Shown: positions 50,701-59,642, counted from the first letter of the stretch. The stretch: DNA of 64,000 nucleotides from Pseudonocardia humida (GCF_023898865.1 NZ_JAGSOV010000070.1:1-64000), one strand, 5' to 3'. Notes: generated by a model not told the origin, from the letters alone. Program-made: numbers and translations.

Positions 50701-50851
50701 TGAGGACCTGCCGGGAGCAGTTCGACCGGCTGACCGAGCTGGCCGGCTTCGGTGCTGTCGCGGTCGAGGCGCTGCCCCGGTCGGCTGAGGAGTACGACGG
50801 CCTCGCACACGGGTAGGGCCCGCCCCACCCACCTTCCACCGGCTCGCACCA

Positions 50852-52918
50852 GTGAGCCGCCCGCCCGCCCGCACGACACTCGGCTCGGTCGTCGTCGGTG
50901 CGGGAGCGGGGGTCGTGGTGGGGACTCTCGACAGGTCCAGGGCGGTGGCCCTGGCGGCGATCGGGCTCGCGGCGGCGGGCCTCGTCGGGCTGGCGCTGCC
51001 GGACACCCGGATCACCGTGCCCGCGGGCGCCCGTGCGGGTGAGCTCTCCCTGCGCCCCTGCACCTACGCGACGGAGGCGGGCGACCTCCCCGCCGACTGC
51101 GGTGAACTGGTCGTCGCGGAGAACCGGGACGACCTCGGCAGCCGGCTGATCGCGCTGCCGGTCGTGCGCGTCCGCGCGACCGGCGTCGACCCGGCGGAGC
51201 CCGTCTTTCGGCTCGCCGGCGGACCCGGTCAGACGAACATGGTGTTCCCGATGGCGAGCCGGCTGGTCGAGCGGCACGACGTGGTGCTCGTCGGTTACCG
51301 CGGGGTCGACGGCTCCAGCGTTCTGGACTGCCCTGAGGTGGAGTCGGCGGTGCGGGGGTCGGCCGACCTGGTCGGTGAGGGGGCTGCGCACCGCACGGCC
51401 GAGGCGTTCGCGGCGTGCTCGCGCCGGCTGGCCGGTGAGGGCGTCGACCTGCGCGGCTACACGCTGACCCAGCGCGTCGAGGACCTGGAGGACGCCCGTC
51501 GTGCCCTGGGCCACCCCCGGATCGACCTGCTCAGCCAGAGCGCGGGCACCCGCACGGCGATGGTCTACTCGTGGCGGCGGCCGCAGGCGCTGCACCGCTC
51601 GGCGATGATCGGGGTGAACCCGCCCGGCCACTTCCTGTGGGACCCGGCGGTCACCGACGCCCAGATCGTCCGCTACGCCGAGCTCTGCCGGCTGGACGCC
51701 GGCTGCGCCGCGCGCACCGACGACCTCGCCGCCACTCTCCGCGCCACCGCGGCCGACGTCCCCGGCCGCTGGGGAACGCTGCCGGTCAAGGCGGGGGCCG
51801 TGCGCGCGGCGACGTTGTGGGGCCTGTTCGAGACCACGTCGTCGGCCGCCCCGCTGAACGCCCCCGCGACCCTCGATGCCTGGCTGACCGCCGCCGAGGG
51901 CGACCCGAGTGGCCTGTGGGCCATCTCGATCATGGCCGAGCTGGTCTTCCCCGGTTCGTTCGTGTGGGGTGAGTCCGCCGCCACAGCCATGACCGACGCC
52001 GCCGCGGTGGACGCCTACTACGGAGCGGGTGGCGACCCGGGCACGATCCTCGGCAACGCCGGCGCCGACTTCCTGCTGGCGGGCGGCCTGTTGACCGGCT
52101 CATGGCCGGTGCCCGCCGACGCCGTCGACTACCGCGAGCCGCGGCCGAGCGCGGTGCGGACGCTGCTGGTCAGCGGCGAGCTAGACGTCTCGACGCCGCC
52201 GGCCCACGCCACCACGGAGCTGCTGCCGACCCTGCCGGACGGGGACCAGGTCGTGCTGGCCGGGTTCGGGCACGTCGGCGACTTCTGGCGGGAACAGCCC
52301 GAGGCCGGCCGCACGCTGCTGACCACCTTCTTCGACACCGGTGCGGTCGACGACTCCGGCTACCGCCCCCGCGAGGTGGGCTTCGACCCCGGGGCGCTGA
52401 GCCTGCCCACCGTCGCCCGGGTGCTGCTCGGGACCCTCCTCGGCGCGGCCGTGTCGGCCGCCGTGCTACTCGGGTGGATGGTCCGCCGCGTGCGGCGGGG
52501 CGGGTTCGGGCCCCGGGTGTCGGTGGCGATGCGGATCGCAGCCCCGGTGGTGCTGGGCCTCGGGGCGTGGTCGGCGGCGCTGCTGGTCACGGCGAGCCTG
52601 TCGCCCGCGACCTTCCTCGGCAGTCCGTCGATCGCCGTCCCGGTCATGGCTGTCGCGGCCGGTCTCGGCGTCCACCTGGCGGGTGCGCGTCGGGGGCGTC
52701 CGCGCTCGTCCGGCCCACCGGTGCTCGCCGCGGCCCTGGCCGGTTCGGGGCTCGGCGCCCTGGCCGCGGACGGCTTCCCCGCCGCCCTGAGCGCCCTGGC
52801 CGGCGCGGTGCTGGCCACCAACCTCGCCCTGATCGCCCTCGACGTGGTGCGGGACCACCGATCGGCGGTCGCCGCGGTGAGCCCGACCCGCCGCGACCCC
52901 GTCGGCCCCGGCGCCTGA
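50852..52918 (+). CDS. S33/TAP-like alpha/beta hydrolase with membrane segments
   Basis: A 688-residue protein from GTG 50852. Two N-terminal hydrophobic segments are followed by an exported-type hydrolase domain: LAGGPGQTNMVFPMASRLVE, HDVVLVGYRGVDGSS, nucleophile Ser in LLSQSAGTRTAMVYSWRRPQ, Asp in LLVSGELDVSTPP and His in AGFGHVGDFW. From about residue 510 four or five more helices form a membrane tail. The catalytic part resembles proline iminopeptidase/TAP-type peptidases, which release N-terminal residues. The extra membrane domain is unusual. It stands alone among transposon scars. Substrate unknown. Confidence 0.78.
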   Translation: MSRPPARTTLGSVVVGAGAGVVVGTLDRSRAVALAAIGLAAAGLVGLALPDTRITVPAGARAGELSLRPCTYATEAGDLPADCGELVVAENRDDLGSRLIALPVVRVRATGVDPAEPVFRLAGGPGQTNMVFPMASRLVERHDVVLVGYRGVDGSSVLDCPEVESAVRGSADLVGEGAAHRTAEAFAACSRRLAGEGVDLRGYTLTQRVEDLEDARRALGHPRIDLLSQSAGTRTAMVYSWRRPQALHRSAMIGVNPPGHFLWDPAVTDAQIVRYAELCRLDAGCAARTDDLAATLRATAADVPGRWGTLPVKAGAVRAATLWGLFETTSSAAPLNAPATLDAWLTAAEGDPSGLWAISIMAELVFPGSFVWGESAATAMTDAAAVDAYYGAGGDPGTILGNAGADFLLAGGLLTGSWPVPADAVDYREPRPSAVRTLLVSGELDVSTPPAHATTELLPTLPDGDQVVLAGFGHVGDFWREQPEAGRTLLTTFFDTGAVDDSGYRPREVGFDPGALSLPTVARVLLGTLLGAAVSAAVLLGWMVRRVRRGGFGPRVSVAMRIAAPVVLGLGAWSAALLVTASLSPATFLGSPSIAVPVMAVAAGLGVHLAGARRGRPRSSGPPVLAAALAGSGLGALAADGFPAALSALAGAVLATNLALIALDVVRDHRSAVAAVSPTRRDPVGPGA

Positions 52919-53066
52919 CCGGACGCACAGCGGGTCGGGTCGAGACCGTGCTCGCGCATCGTCGACCGGGCGTACGGGCCCAGCCCTTCCAGCACGGACG
53001 CCACGCCCACGCCCTCTCTCCTGCGCGCGCCGCATCCAGTGCGCCGCCCGCGGCGGATGGCGCCGC

Positions 53067-53190
53067 TCAGGTCGTGATCCCGTGGTCCTGCAACCAGGGC
53101 ACCGGGTTGAGCTTCATGCCGTCGGCGTCCCAGACCTCGAAGTGCAGGTGCGGACCGGTCGAGTGGTCCTTGTCACCCATCTCGGCGATC
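53067..53190 (-). pseudogene. M23 metallopeptidase, C-terminal fossil
   Basis: The minus strand encodes EEIAEMGDKDHSTGPHLHFE and VWDADGMKLNPVPWLQDHG, the last 40 residues of an M23 (LytM-type) endopeptidase with the HLHFE zinc-site motif. It ends in TGA at 53067. Upstream the frame is closed by a stop near 53205. The rest of the 402-base gap (52919-53320) shows nothing recognisable. Confidence 0.65.
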
Positions 53191-53320
53191 TCCTCGCAAG
53201 CAGACCGTCATCCAGTACGCCCGGACTCCGGGATCGCCACCGGCTGCCGACAGCTGGTCCGCACCCTGACCTCACCCTGCCCGCCCTTCCCGAGGGGGCA
53301 CCCGGCCTGACCCGGACGGG

Positions 53321-53680
53321 ATGAAGCACATCAGCCGCTACGTCACCGCCGCGGCCGCGAGCGCTCTGGACCAGGCTGCTGGCGCCGTCATCGACGCGCT
53401 CGGCGAGGTCGTCCCCCGCCACGTCGCGCTCAGCGCCCTGCTCGAGGCCGCCGCGGGCCAGGTCGACTCGGTCATCGAGTCCCTCGTCCAGGTCCGCGCA
53501 GCCGGGCTGGCTGCGCGCCTCCAAGCGCTCCAGGAGCGATCACACCCGGGCAACGAATTCGCCGACGGGCCACCAGTCGCCGGCAGCGGGCCTGTACCCG
53601 TCTTCTCCAACACGTTTCCCATCGGGACTCGATCAGCTCTGCGCTCCGGGTCGTCGCGTCGTATCCCCTTCGGGAGGTAG
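53321..53680 (+). CDS. hypothetical 119-residue protein
   Basis: An open frame from ATG 53321, preceded by CCGGACGGG (a weak ribosome binding site). The first 70 residues are alanine-rich and strongly helical (YVTAAAASALDQAAGAVIDA, ALSALLEAAAGQVDSVIESL, VQVRAAGLAARLQALQ). The last 50 are low-complexity and may result from a frameshift. I do not recognise it. The helical part could be a fragment of a larger protein, since fossils surround it. A further short frame at 53686-53898 is not convincing. Confidence 0.3.
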   Translation: MKHISRYVTAAAASALDQAAGAVIDALGEVVPRHVALSALLEAAAGQVDSVIESLVQVRAAGLAARLQALQERSHPGNEFADGPPVAGSGPVPVFSNTFPIGTRSALRSGSSRRIPFGR

Positions 53681-53866
53681 TCGGGATGCCAAATCGCGCC
53701 CACAAACCCAACGCTCGGGTGCGCACGTCCCGGTCAAGGACGTGCTCACCCTCAAACGCCAGATCGGCTGGCCACGGTCGCTCGGCACCGGCGTTCCGCG
53801 TCGGCGGGCAGCTACTCCCTCGGCGGCGGGGCGGCCGACGACCGGGGGCGTCGACGCTCTACGAGA

Positions 53867-54409
53867 TCAAACGCAGTGGCGGGTGGCGATTCGGGTGACC
53901 GACCACAGTCGGGCGGCGGGCGAGGGCTGGACGGAGGTCGCCCGGCCGGGTGGTCCCGATGACGTCACCACTGGGTCGTCGTCGGGTCGGGGCCGGCGGG
54001 TGCGCCACAGCCAGCGCAGCCGGGGGATCGACAGCGCGGTGTGCCCGGCCAACGCCGTGACCAGCGCTCCGGCAACGGCCGGAGCCCCGGCCGATGCCGT
54101 TCCGGCGATCGCCGAGCCGAACACCGCTGCCTCGACCAGCAGCCGGACACGGCCCGAGACCGGGACCGGTGCCCGACCCGACCGGCTGGGGTCGCCCGGG
54201 ACAGCGAAGGTGCCCCACGCCCCCGCCGCAGCCACCGGCGCGGCCACCGCGGCCACCGCGGCCAGCCGGCCGCCGCCGGTCAGTCGGGCCGCCGACCAGG
54301 CCAGCCCGCCGAGCGCGGCGAGCTCCAGGCCGAACCGGAGCGCCAGGTCGGCACCTCCCATGCGCACCGGTCCGTCGCCGGCTACCCCGGGGTCCCCCGC
54401 AGCGGTCAC
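53867..54409 (-). CDS. YrdB/DUF2568 family membrane protein
   Basis: A 180-residue protein starting at GTG 54409, overlapping the SRPBCC stop (GTGA). Residues 20-140 hold four hydrophobic helices in the DUF2568 pattern: LALRFGLELAALGGLAWSAA, VAAVAAPVAAAGAWGTFAVP and VRLLVEAAVFGSAIAGTASA. About 50 C-terminal residues are extra compared with the usual 110-130, so the original stop may have been lost. Function of the family is unknown. Co-transcribed with the SRPBCC gene. Confidence 0.65.
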   Translation of the reverse strand: MTAAGDPGVAGDGPVRMGGADLALRFGLELAALGGLAWSAARLTGGGRLAAVAAVAAPVAAAGAWGTFAVPGDPSRSGRAPVPVSGRVRLLVEAAVFGSAIAGTASAGAPAVAGALVTALAGHTALSIPRLRWLWRTRRPRPDDDPVVTSSGPPGRATSVQPSPAARLWSVTRIATRHCV

Positions 54410-54870
54410 GCGGGGCCCTGCGCATCGATCTGCGCGACCCGCGCCGCCAGCGCGTTGTTCATCGCCGCGAAGCCGGCCTGCGTGCCGGCCGCTGCGGACC
54501 GCAGGACGAGCGGCACCAGTACGCCACGGAAGTCCTCCCCGTGCACCAGCCGGGTTGCGCCGGCCGCCTCACCGCCCGCCGGTGCCAGGTCGAACCGGTG
54601 GGCCCCGTCGAACAGGCCGGAGATCCCCCACAGCCGACCCAGCCAGGCGAACCGGCGGCCCGGCTCGGCGGCGGTGACCGTCGGGGAGAATTCCATCGCC
54701 TTGCCGCCCTCGGGGCGGATCCGCACTCGCAGCGTCTCCCCCACCGCCACCGTGCCGGAGGCCTCCAGCACGAACGGGTTCCACTCGGCGTACCGATCCA
54801 GGTCGGTGAGCACCTGCCACACCACCATCGGCGGCGCCGGGATCGTGATCGTGGATTCGAGGATGCGCAC
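54406..54870 (-). CDS. SRPBCC domain protein
   Basis: A 154-residue SRPBCC protein: MRILESTITIPAPPMVVWQV, LTDLDRYAEWNPFVLEASGT, RRFAWLGRLWGISGLFDGAH and RLVHGEDFRGVLVPLVLRSA fit the subfamily often paired with TetR regulators. Start GTG 54870, with AGGAGCTGAC upstream. An 8-bp inverted repeat lies directly before it. No regulator gene remains nearby, so the repressor has been lost or acts from a distance. Confidence 0.85.
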   Translation of the reverse strand: MRILESTITIPAPPMVVWQVLTDLDRYAEWNPFVLEASGTVAVGETLRVRIRPEGGKAMEFSPTVTAAEPGRRFAWLGRLWGISGLFDGAHRFDLAPAGGEAAGATRLVHGEDFRGVLVPLVLRSAAAGTQAGFAAMNNALAARVAQIDAQGPA

Positions 54871-54878
54871 GTCAGCTC

Positions 54879-54899
54879 CTGTCTGAGACGATCAGACAG
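54879..54899. promoter_or_regulatory. TetR-type operator candidate upstream of the SRPBCC gene
   Basis: CTGTCTGA and TCAGACAG, separated by GACGA, form a perfect 8-bp inverted repeat immediately upstream of the ribosome binding site. Symmetry and length resemble TetR-family operators. From 54900 to about 55030 no regulator gene is found and nothing else is recognised. Confidence 0.55.
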
Positions 54900-55031
54900 A
54901 CCGTAGCTGACCTTGCCATGGAGCGGATCGTCCCTGCGGCACTGCGACGACGTCCACCCATTGGCCGGATCGCACACCGGCGCCGACCGCGACTACCTCA
55001 CCGGCCTCACCGCGCAGTACAGCCACCGAGA

Positions 55032-55628
55032 TCACCGCGACCGGACCGCCGGTGCACTTCGCCCATCCACAATCGTCTGTTCAATCACCGACCTCGCCTG
55101 CACCGCGCTTCTGATCCAGCTCCGCGATCGGCGTCCCGGCACGTACAGCGAGTCCACCCGCTTGGCCGGCGCCCCTCCAAGCCCTGCTGCCGCACCGCTG
55201 CCACGATCTGTGCTCCCGCGATGTCGGTGAACGCAGGCGGAACCGTCACCGCGGGATGCTCGTCCGGCCCCAACCCGGTCAACTGCTCGCGCCGCATCCG
55301 GTGGGCAGATCCAACAGGGATGGCCCGTCGTGCTCAAGGAGGTCGAACACCACGTACCGCACCGGAGCCGCCGCCACCACGCGCCCTGCTGGCGCCTGCA
55401 GGTGCATGCGATCCTGGAGCAACTCGAAGTCCGGACGGCTCCGCTCGTCCAGCGCAACGAGTTCCCCGTCAACCACCAGCCCGGCACCGGCGCGGTCTGC
55501 AAGCGGGATGCCGGCGATCTCCGGGTAGGTGGCGCTGACGTGGCGGTCGTTGCGGCTGAACAGCACCAGCCCGCTCCCGCCGCGGTAGCCGATCGCACGG
55601 ACCCCGTCGAACTTGATCTCGGGGTGGG
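55032..55628 (-). pseudogene. ATP-dependent DNA ligase, broken
   Basis: The minus strand starts abruptly at the nucleotidyl-transfer motif EIKFDGVRAIGY (the KxDG lysine is present). It continues with SRNDRHVSATYPEIAGIPLA, GELVALDERSRPDFELLQDR and VRYVVFDLLEHDG. After a frameshift near 55290 come VTVPPAFTDIAGAQIVAAVR and QQGLEG. After another comes AKRVDSLYVPGRRSRSWI, equivalent to the last adenylation-domain motif. Sequence preceding the KxDG motif is replaced by IS256 DNA at about 55629. It resembles the ligases of actinobacterial non-homologous end joining (LigC/LigD type) but is dead. Confidence 0.7.
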
Positions 55629-55629
55629 C

Positions 55630-56405
55630 GAGCTGGTCATCTCGCTGTCGGCGAAGGGCCTGACCACCGGCGAGGTTCAGGCCCACCTGGCCGAGGTCTA
55701 CGGCGCCCGAGTGTCCCGGCAAACGATCTCCACGATCACCGACAAGGTCCTCGACGGGACGGCCGAGTGGCGGAACCGGCCCCTTGATCCGGTCTACCCG
55801 GTGGTGTCCATCGACGCGATCAACGTCAAGATCCGCGACGGGAAGGTCGTCGACCGGCCCATCTACGTCGCCCTCGCGGTGACGTGTGAGGGCCACCGCG
55901 ACATCCTCGGGCTCTGGGCCGGCGACGGCGGTGAGGGCGCCGAGCACTGGCTGCACGCGCTCACCGAGCTCAAGAACCGCGGCGTGAACGACGTGCTCAT
56001 GGTCGTCTGCGACGGCCTGACCGGGCTGCCCGATGCGGTCGAGGCCGCGGCGATGGATCGGTTCATCGAGTTCGCCGAGGCCTGGAGCCAGCGCTACCCG
56101 GCCATCGTGAAGCTCTGGGAGAACGCCTGGGCGGAGTTCGTGCCGTTCCTGCCTTCGACCCCGAGATCCGCGAGGTCGTCTGCTCGACCAACGCCATCGA
56201 GTCGGTCAACGCCCGCATCCGCCGGGCGGTCAAGGCCCGCGGGCACTTCCCCAACGAGCACGCCGCGCTGAAGTGCGTCTACATGGCGATCATGAGCGTC
56301 GACCCCACCGGCCACGGCCGCCGGCGCTGGACGATGCCCTGGAGACCCGCGCTCAACGCCTTCGACCTTGCCTTCGACGGCCGCCTCACCGCCGGCCGCG
56401 AGTAG
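55630..56405 (+). mobile_element. IS256 (Mutator) family transposase, decayed
   Basis: Encodes ISLSAKGLTTGEVQAHLAEV, RQTISTITDKVLDGTAEWRN, PVVSIDAINVKIRDGKV (first catalytic Asp) and DVLMVVCDGLTGLPDAVEA (second). About 40 codons are then deleted, and the frame resumes at AAMDRFIEFAEAWSQRYPAI. A frameshift near 56155 puts the end (EIREVVCSTNAIESVNARIR, then ARGHFPNEHAALKCVYMAIM, ending LTAGRE) in another frame, terminating at TAG 56403. The first 90 or so residues are missing too. The catalytic Glu region survives (TNAIESVN), but the element cannot be active. It abuts the ligase fossil. Confidence 0.75.
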
Positions 56406-56433
56406 CCCGTTCACCTGCAGTTGCACCGTTCAG

Positions 56434-56760
56434 TTGACAGTCCTCTGCGGGGCCTCAACGAGCAGCGGCAGGTCGAGCTCACCGGGATCGACGGGAAGAT
56501 CACGAACGGGCAGCCCACCCCGCCGCGACCAGGTCGAGGTTGAACGTCGCGCGTTCGGCCCGGGTGAGGGTCTCGCGCTCGCGGCGCTGTAGTTGGGAGC
56601 GATGTAGGCCAGCAGGCGACCGTCGGTGCCGAACGGGCTGTCGGCGACCCGGACGAACAGGTTGCGTCGTGAGCCGCTAGGGCGGGCCAAGCGGGTGTCG
56701 ATGTTTGGGTGGCGAAGGCCGAGGCGGCTTTGCCCTGCTCGAAGCAGTGTGCCGGCCTTG
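56434..56760 (-). pseudogene. nuclease-like gene fossil
   Basis: The minus strand encodes NLFVRVADSPFGTDGRLLAY, IAPNYSAASAR and, across frameshifts, NLDLVAAGWAA, PFVIFPSIP and GELDLPLLVEA. I recognise this order from actinobacterial proteins with a thermonuclease-like fold but cannot verify it. At least two frameshifts break it. Upstream, to 56918, nothing else can be assigned. Confidence 0.35.
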
Positions 56761-56918
56761 CCCGTGGCCAAACTTCAGCACCACGGCCCGCCCCAGTCGA
56801 CGCACCGCGTTCTTCCTGCTCTTGGCCACATGCATCCCGAGCGCGAGCGCCGCCGCCTCGACCTTCGCCTGGTGGTGCTCGCTCGGACGCACCCCGTCCG
56901 GGCCGAGCTCGTCCGCGG

Positions 56919-57605
56919 TCAGGCGCCGAGCAGCCACCGCAGCTCGCGAGCGAGCAAGCGCCTGCGTTGCCCGTCCGCGTACGAGCGCAGGTCGTGGCCG
57001 AGCGCGTCGTACACCACGCGCCCGCGTTCCTCCCGCGCCACCACGAGCGGGTGGGTGCCGCCGGCCTCCGCGTGCTCGGCGAGCACGGCCGCCGAGCCCG
57101 GGCGGGCGACCAGGAGGTCGGTGTAGCGCTCGTCCAGCACCGTGAAGTCCCGCAGCTCCCGCGTCACGGGATGCGTGGTGCCTGCCTCCGTGATCCGCAC
57201 GCGCGCCGGGCCGAGCGCCGGGTGCCAGGAGGTGCCGGGCACCCAGGCGATGCCGAGCCGCGCGTCGAGTGCGGGGTAGTCGGACAAGGACGCGGCTGCG
57301 GTGTGCAACCCGAGCAGCGCCCCGCCCCGATCCACGAACGCCTCGCTCGCTTCCCTCGCGGCCGCCAGCGTCGCCGCATCGGGCAGCGGCGCGTCCTCGG
57401 GCACGTTGCGCCGTGAGTCCCCGGCGTTGACCACGAGCAGGTCCACATCACCCAAACCCGACAGCGCGGCGTCCACGTCGTCGGCGATCCGCACCTTCGC
57501 CCCGACCTCCTCGGCCACCTCCGCGACCGCGGCGCTCGTGGCCGCGAAGGGGTGCCACGGATCGGCGTACCGACCGGTGCCGGAAACGACGAGTACACGT
57601 CCCAT
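56919..57605 (-). CDS. ThuA-like domain protein (class I glutamine amidotransferase-like)
   Basis: A 228-residue protein with the ThuA fold: MGRVLVVSGTGRYADPWHPF, LLVVNAGDSRRNVPEDAPLP, RGGALLGLHTAAASLSDYPA, ITEAGTTHPVTRELRDFTVL, DERYTDL, REERGRVVYDALGHDLRSYA. ThuA proteins bind sugars and are linked to trehalose or 3-keto-sugar metabolism. The enzymatic residue of true amidotransferases (Cys) is replaced, with LGLHTA instead of a GxCxG elbow. ATG 57605 was preferred over upstream codons because the fold begins there. No sugar genes adjoin it. Confidence 0.82.
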   Translation of the reverse strand: MGRVLVVSGTGRYADPWHPFAATSAAVAEVAEEVGAKVRIADDVDAALSGLGDVDLLVVNAGDSRRNVPEDAPLPDAATLAAAREASEAFVDRGGALLGLHTAAASLSDYPALDARLGIAWVPGTSWHPALGPARVRITEAGTTHPVTRELRDFTVLDERYTDLLVARPGSAAVLAEHAEAGGTHPLVVAREERGRVVYDALGHDLRSYADGQRRRLLARELRWLLGA

Positions 57606-57744
57606 ACCGTCATTCCACCGCGCCACTCGGCGCGACGGACGAGCGAGCACGATCGGATGTGATCGATCCTGCGCGTGTCACCGGAGAACGCGCTGGCCCG
57701 AGGGTTCGCACCTCAGACCGAGGCGGCTGGCTACACTTCCGGCC

Positions 57745-58302
57745 GTGATCGCCGACCAGGTTCCGCCCGCCACTCACGGCGGACCGCGGCTGCCCACATG
57801 GATCGTGGCGTGGCTGACGGTCTCGGCGGTCGTCCAGGCCTACGACGCCTGCTACGTGCTCCTCGGACCGCTTTCCCACGCCGGGGGACCGCTCGTCGCA
57901 CTGTGGCCCGCGCACGTGTTCTATGGAACGTTCGACCACCGATACGCGCAGTTCGACGCGTTCGGCAGCGCGCAGAGCTGGGGCAACCTGGTCGAGGTCG
58001 TTCTCATCCTGTGGGCGCTGCTCCACGCGCGACGCTGGTCGGGGCTCGTCGTGGCGCTGCTGGTCAGCGTGGCCACCTTCTGGAAGACCGTGGTCTACTT
58101 CCTCGTCGAGGCGGCCAGCGGTCTGGAGATGACGCGGCATTCGCTGGACCGGGGCGATCTGACCGGGTTCCTGCTCGTGGCGGTGCTCCCCAATCTGCTG
58201 TGGATCGTCTTCCCCTTGGCGGTGATCATCGTTCTCGGGCGCCGCGTGATCGGTGTCGGACGGGCGCTCGAGACGACGAACATCGCGGCGCACGTGCCGT
58301 GA
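57745..58302 (+). CDS. four-helix membrane protein, EXPERA-like (tentative)
   Basis: A 185-residue protein from GTG 57745. Four hydrophobic helices are visible, and the first loop contains the charged pattern YDACYVLLGP, then YGTFDHRYAQFDAFGSAQSW. Acidic and aromatic residues of this kind inside membrane loops recall the EXPERA (emopamil-binding) superfamily, but the match is by impression only. It has no operon partner. The 378 bases after it hold a PhoX fossil. Confidence 0.6.
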   Translation: MIADQVPPATHGGPRLPTWIVAWLTVSAVVQAYDACYVLLGPLSHAGGPLVALWPAHVFYGTFDHRYAQFDAFGSAQSWGNLVEVVLILWALLHARRWSGLVVALLVSVATFWKTVVYFLVEAASGLEMTRHSLDRGDLTGFLLVAVLPNLLWIVFPLAVIIVLGRRVIGVGRALETTNIAAHVP

Positions 58303-58363
58303 ACGGTGGGAGGAACTCCGTGAACCGGGACGAGCCGACTCGAGGGACGGCAGACAGCCCGCG

Positions 58364-58600
58364 GTGGCCGGACTGACCTACGACCCGGACATGGGCGGCG
58401 GGTGCACCGTCATCGAGACCGACCGCGACGGCGCCCAGCTCAACGAGTACGTCGGCATCGCCGGCACCTCCACCGACTGCGGGGCGGCATCACGCCTGGA
58501 ACACCTGGCTGACCTGCGAGGAGGACAGCACCCGGGCCGGCGAGGACAGCCCGCACGTCGACGACCTGTCCCGCGGCACCGGATCGGCACCACCTACCGG
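58364..58600 (+). pseudogene. PhoX family phosphatase fossil
   Basis: Encodes VAGLTYDPDMGGGCTVIETD, RDGAQLNEYVGIAGTSTDCG and then, after a frameshift near 58485, WNTWLTCEEDSTRAGED. This matches the order of conserved blocks in the PhoX beta-propeller phosphatase (the 'AGTxxNCAGGxTPWGTWLTCEE' region). Both ends are missing. Confidence 0.6.
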
Positions 58601-58680
58601 TCGGGGTGACCAGCACGTCGTGGCCGTACGTCGTCGCGTCCACCAGTCGCCATCGGCTGGGCTGAGCTGGGCGCCGAGTG

Positions 58681-59382
58681 TCAGTGCGCAGGTTCACCTC
58701 CGGTGTCGGTGCGCAGCGCCGGGGCCACGCGGGAGATGCGGTCGGCGAGGGTGTCCACGACTCGGTCAAAGGCGGCGTCCTCGCCGGTGCGCACCGGGTC
58801 GGATACCGACCAGTGCAGGTGCTGGGCGTCGGGAACGGCTGCCAGTTCTTCGTGCGCTGCGTCGCAGACCGTGATGACCACATCGGCCGGGTCGAGGACG
58901 TCGTCGACGTGCCGCGGTGCGTGTGGCGCCAGTGCCAGGCCTCGACGACGTGCAACGGCGATTGCGCCGGGGTGGACCTCTGGCGCGGGGTGAGTGCCTG
59001 CCGAGGTCGCCGGGACCGGGCTGGTGCTGTTCCAGAGCGCGGCCGCGAGCTGCGAACGCGCGGAGTTCTGCGTGCACACGAACACCACCCGCATCGCATC
59101 GCGCACGGCCACCGGCCGCAGCGCGTCCAGCGCGCCCGGCACGAGCGCGAGGTAGGTGCGCCTCCGGTCGGCCTCCGAGCGGTGCCGCGACACGACACCG
59201 ACCCGCTCCAGCACCCGCACGTGGTGGGCCATCAGGTTCGAGGGCATGTCCAGCAGCCGCTGCAGCTCGGTGGGTGAGGCCTCACCGAGCAGCAGCGCGT
59301 CCACGATCGCCAGCCGACCCTCGTCGCCCAACGCGGCGTGCAGCGCGGCGCGCGCGGCTGTGGGCAGAGGCTCCCTCTTCAT
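58681..59382 (-). CDS. ArsR repressor-arsenate reductase fusion
   Basis: A 233-residue fusion. Residues 1-90 are an ArsR winged helix (ALHAALGDEGRLAIVDALLL, SPTELQRLLDMPSNLMAHHV). Residues 100-225 are a low-molecular-weight phosphatase/arsenate reductase fold with P-loop VFVCTQNSARSQLAAALWNS (C-x5-R). HHVRVLERVG follows in the recognition region; no vicinal Cys arsenite site was found. The start ATG 59382 lies within an operator-like sequence. It diverges from the mycothiol-type arsC, and a matching site precedes that gene, so the fusion probably regulates both and may also reduce or sense arsenate. Confidence 0.85.
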   Translation of the reverse strand: MKREPLPTAARAALHAALGDEGRLAIVDALLLGEASPTELQRLLDMPSNLMAHHVRVLERVGVVSRHRSEADRRRTYLALVPGALDALRPVAVRDAMRVVFVCTQNSARSQLAAALWNSTSPVPATSAGTHPAPEVHPGAIAVARRRGLALAPHAPRHVDDVLDPADVVITVCDAAHEELAAVPDAQHLHWSVSDPVRTGEDAAFDRVVDTLADRISRVAPALRTDTGGEPAH

Positions 59383-59402
59383 TGACTCAATCTCTACTGA
59401 GC
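59382..59402. promoter_or_regulatory. ArsR-type operator candidate, proximal copy
   Basis: TTGACTCAA-N6-CTGAGC, overlapping the start codon of the ArsR fusion gene. The same motif with identical spacing recurs at 59564-59584. TTGA-N-TCAA is itself palindromic, suiting a dimeric winged-helix repressor. Confidence 0.6.
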
Positions 59403-59563
59403 GAGTGGAGCTGGTCAAGTCGTATGTGATCAGATCCCTGCTTCTCCAGGTGAGCCGGCACCGCCAGGCGCACGTCCGTCCGCAGCGCGAGGTCTCGGTG
59501 GCCGCGCTGCGCGGCGTCCTTCGGGCTCGCGGGACTTGACGCCCCAGCTCTCCTCATCCAAAG

Positions 59564-59584
59564 TTGACTCAACACTGACTGAGC
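59564..59584. promoter_or_regulatory. ArsR-type operator candidate, distal copy
   Basis: Second TTGACTCAA-N6-CTGAGC, 58 bases upstream of the arsC start codon. Together with the copy at 59382 it brackets the divergent promoter region of the arsenic genes. Confidence 0.6.
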
Positions 59585-59642
59585 TATCTCCTGCACCGCG
59601 CGCATGCCTGCCCGCCCTCTACCCGTTGACCCGGAGGTTCTG

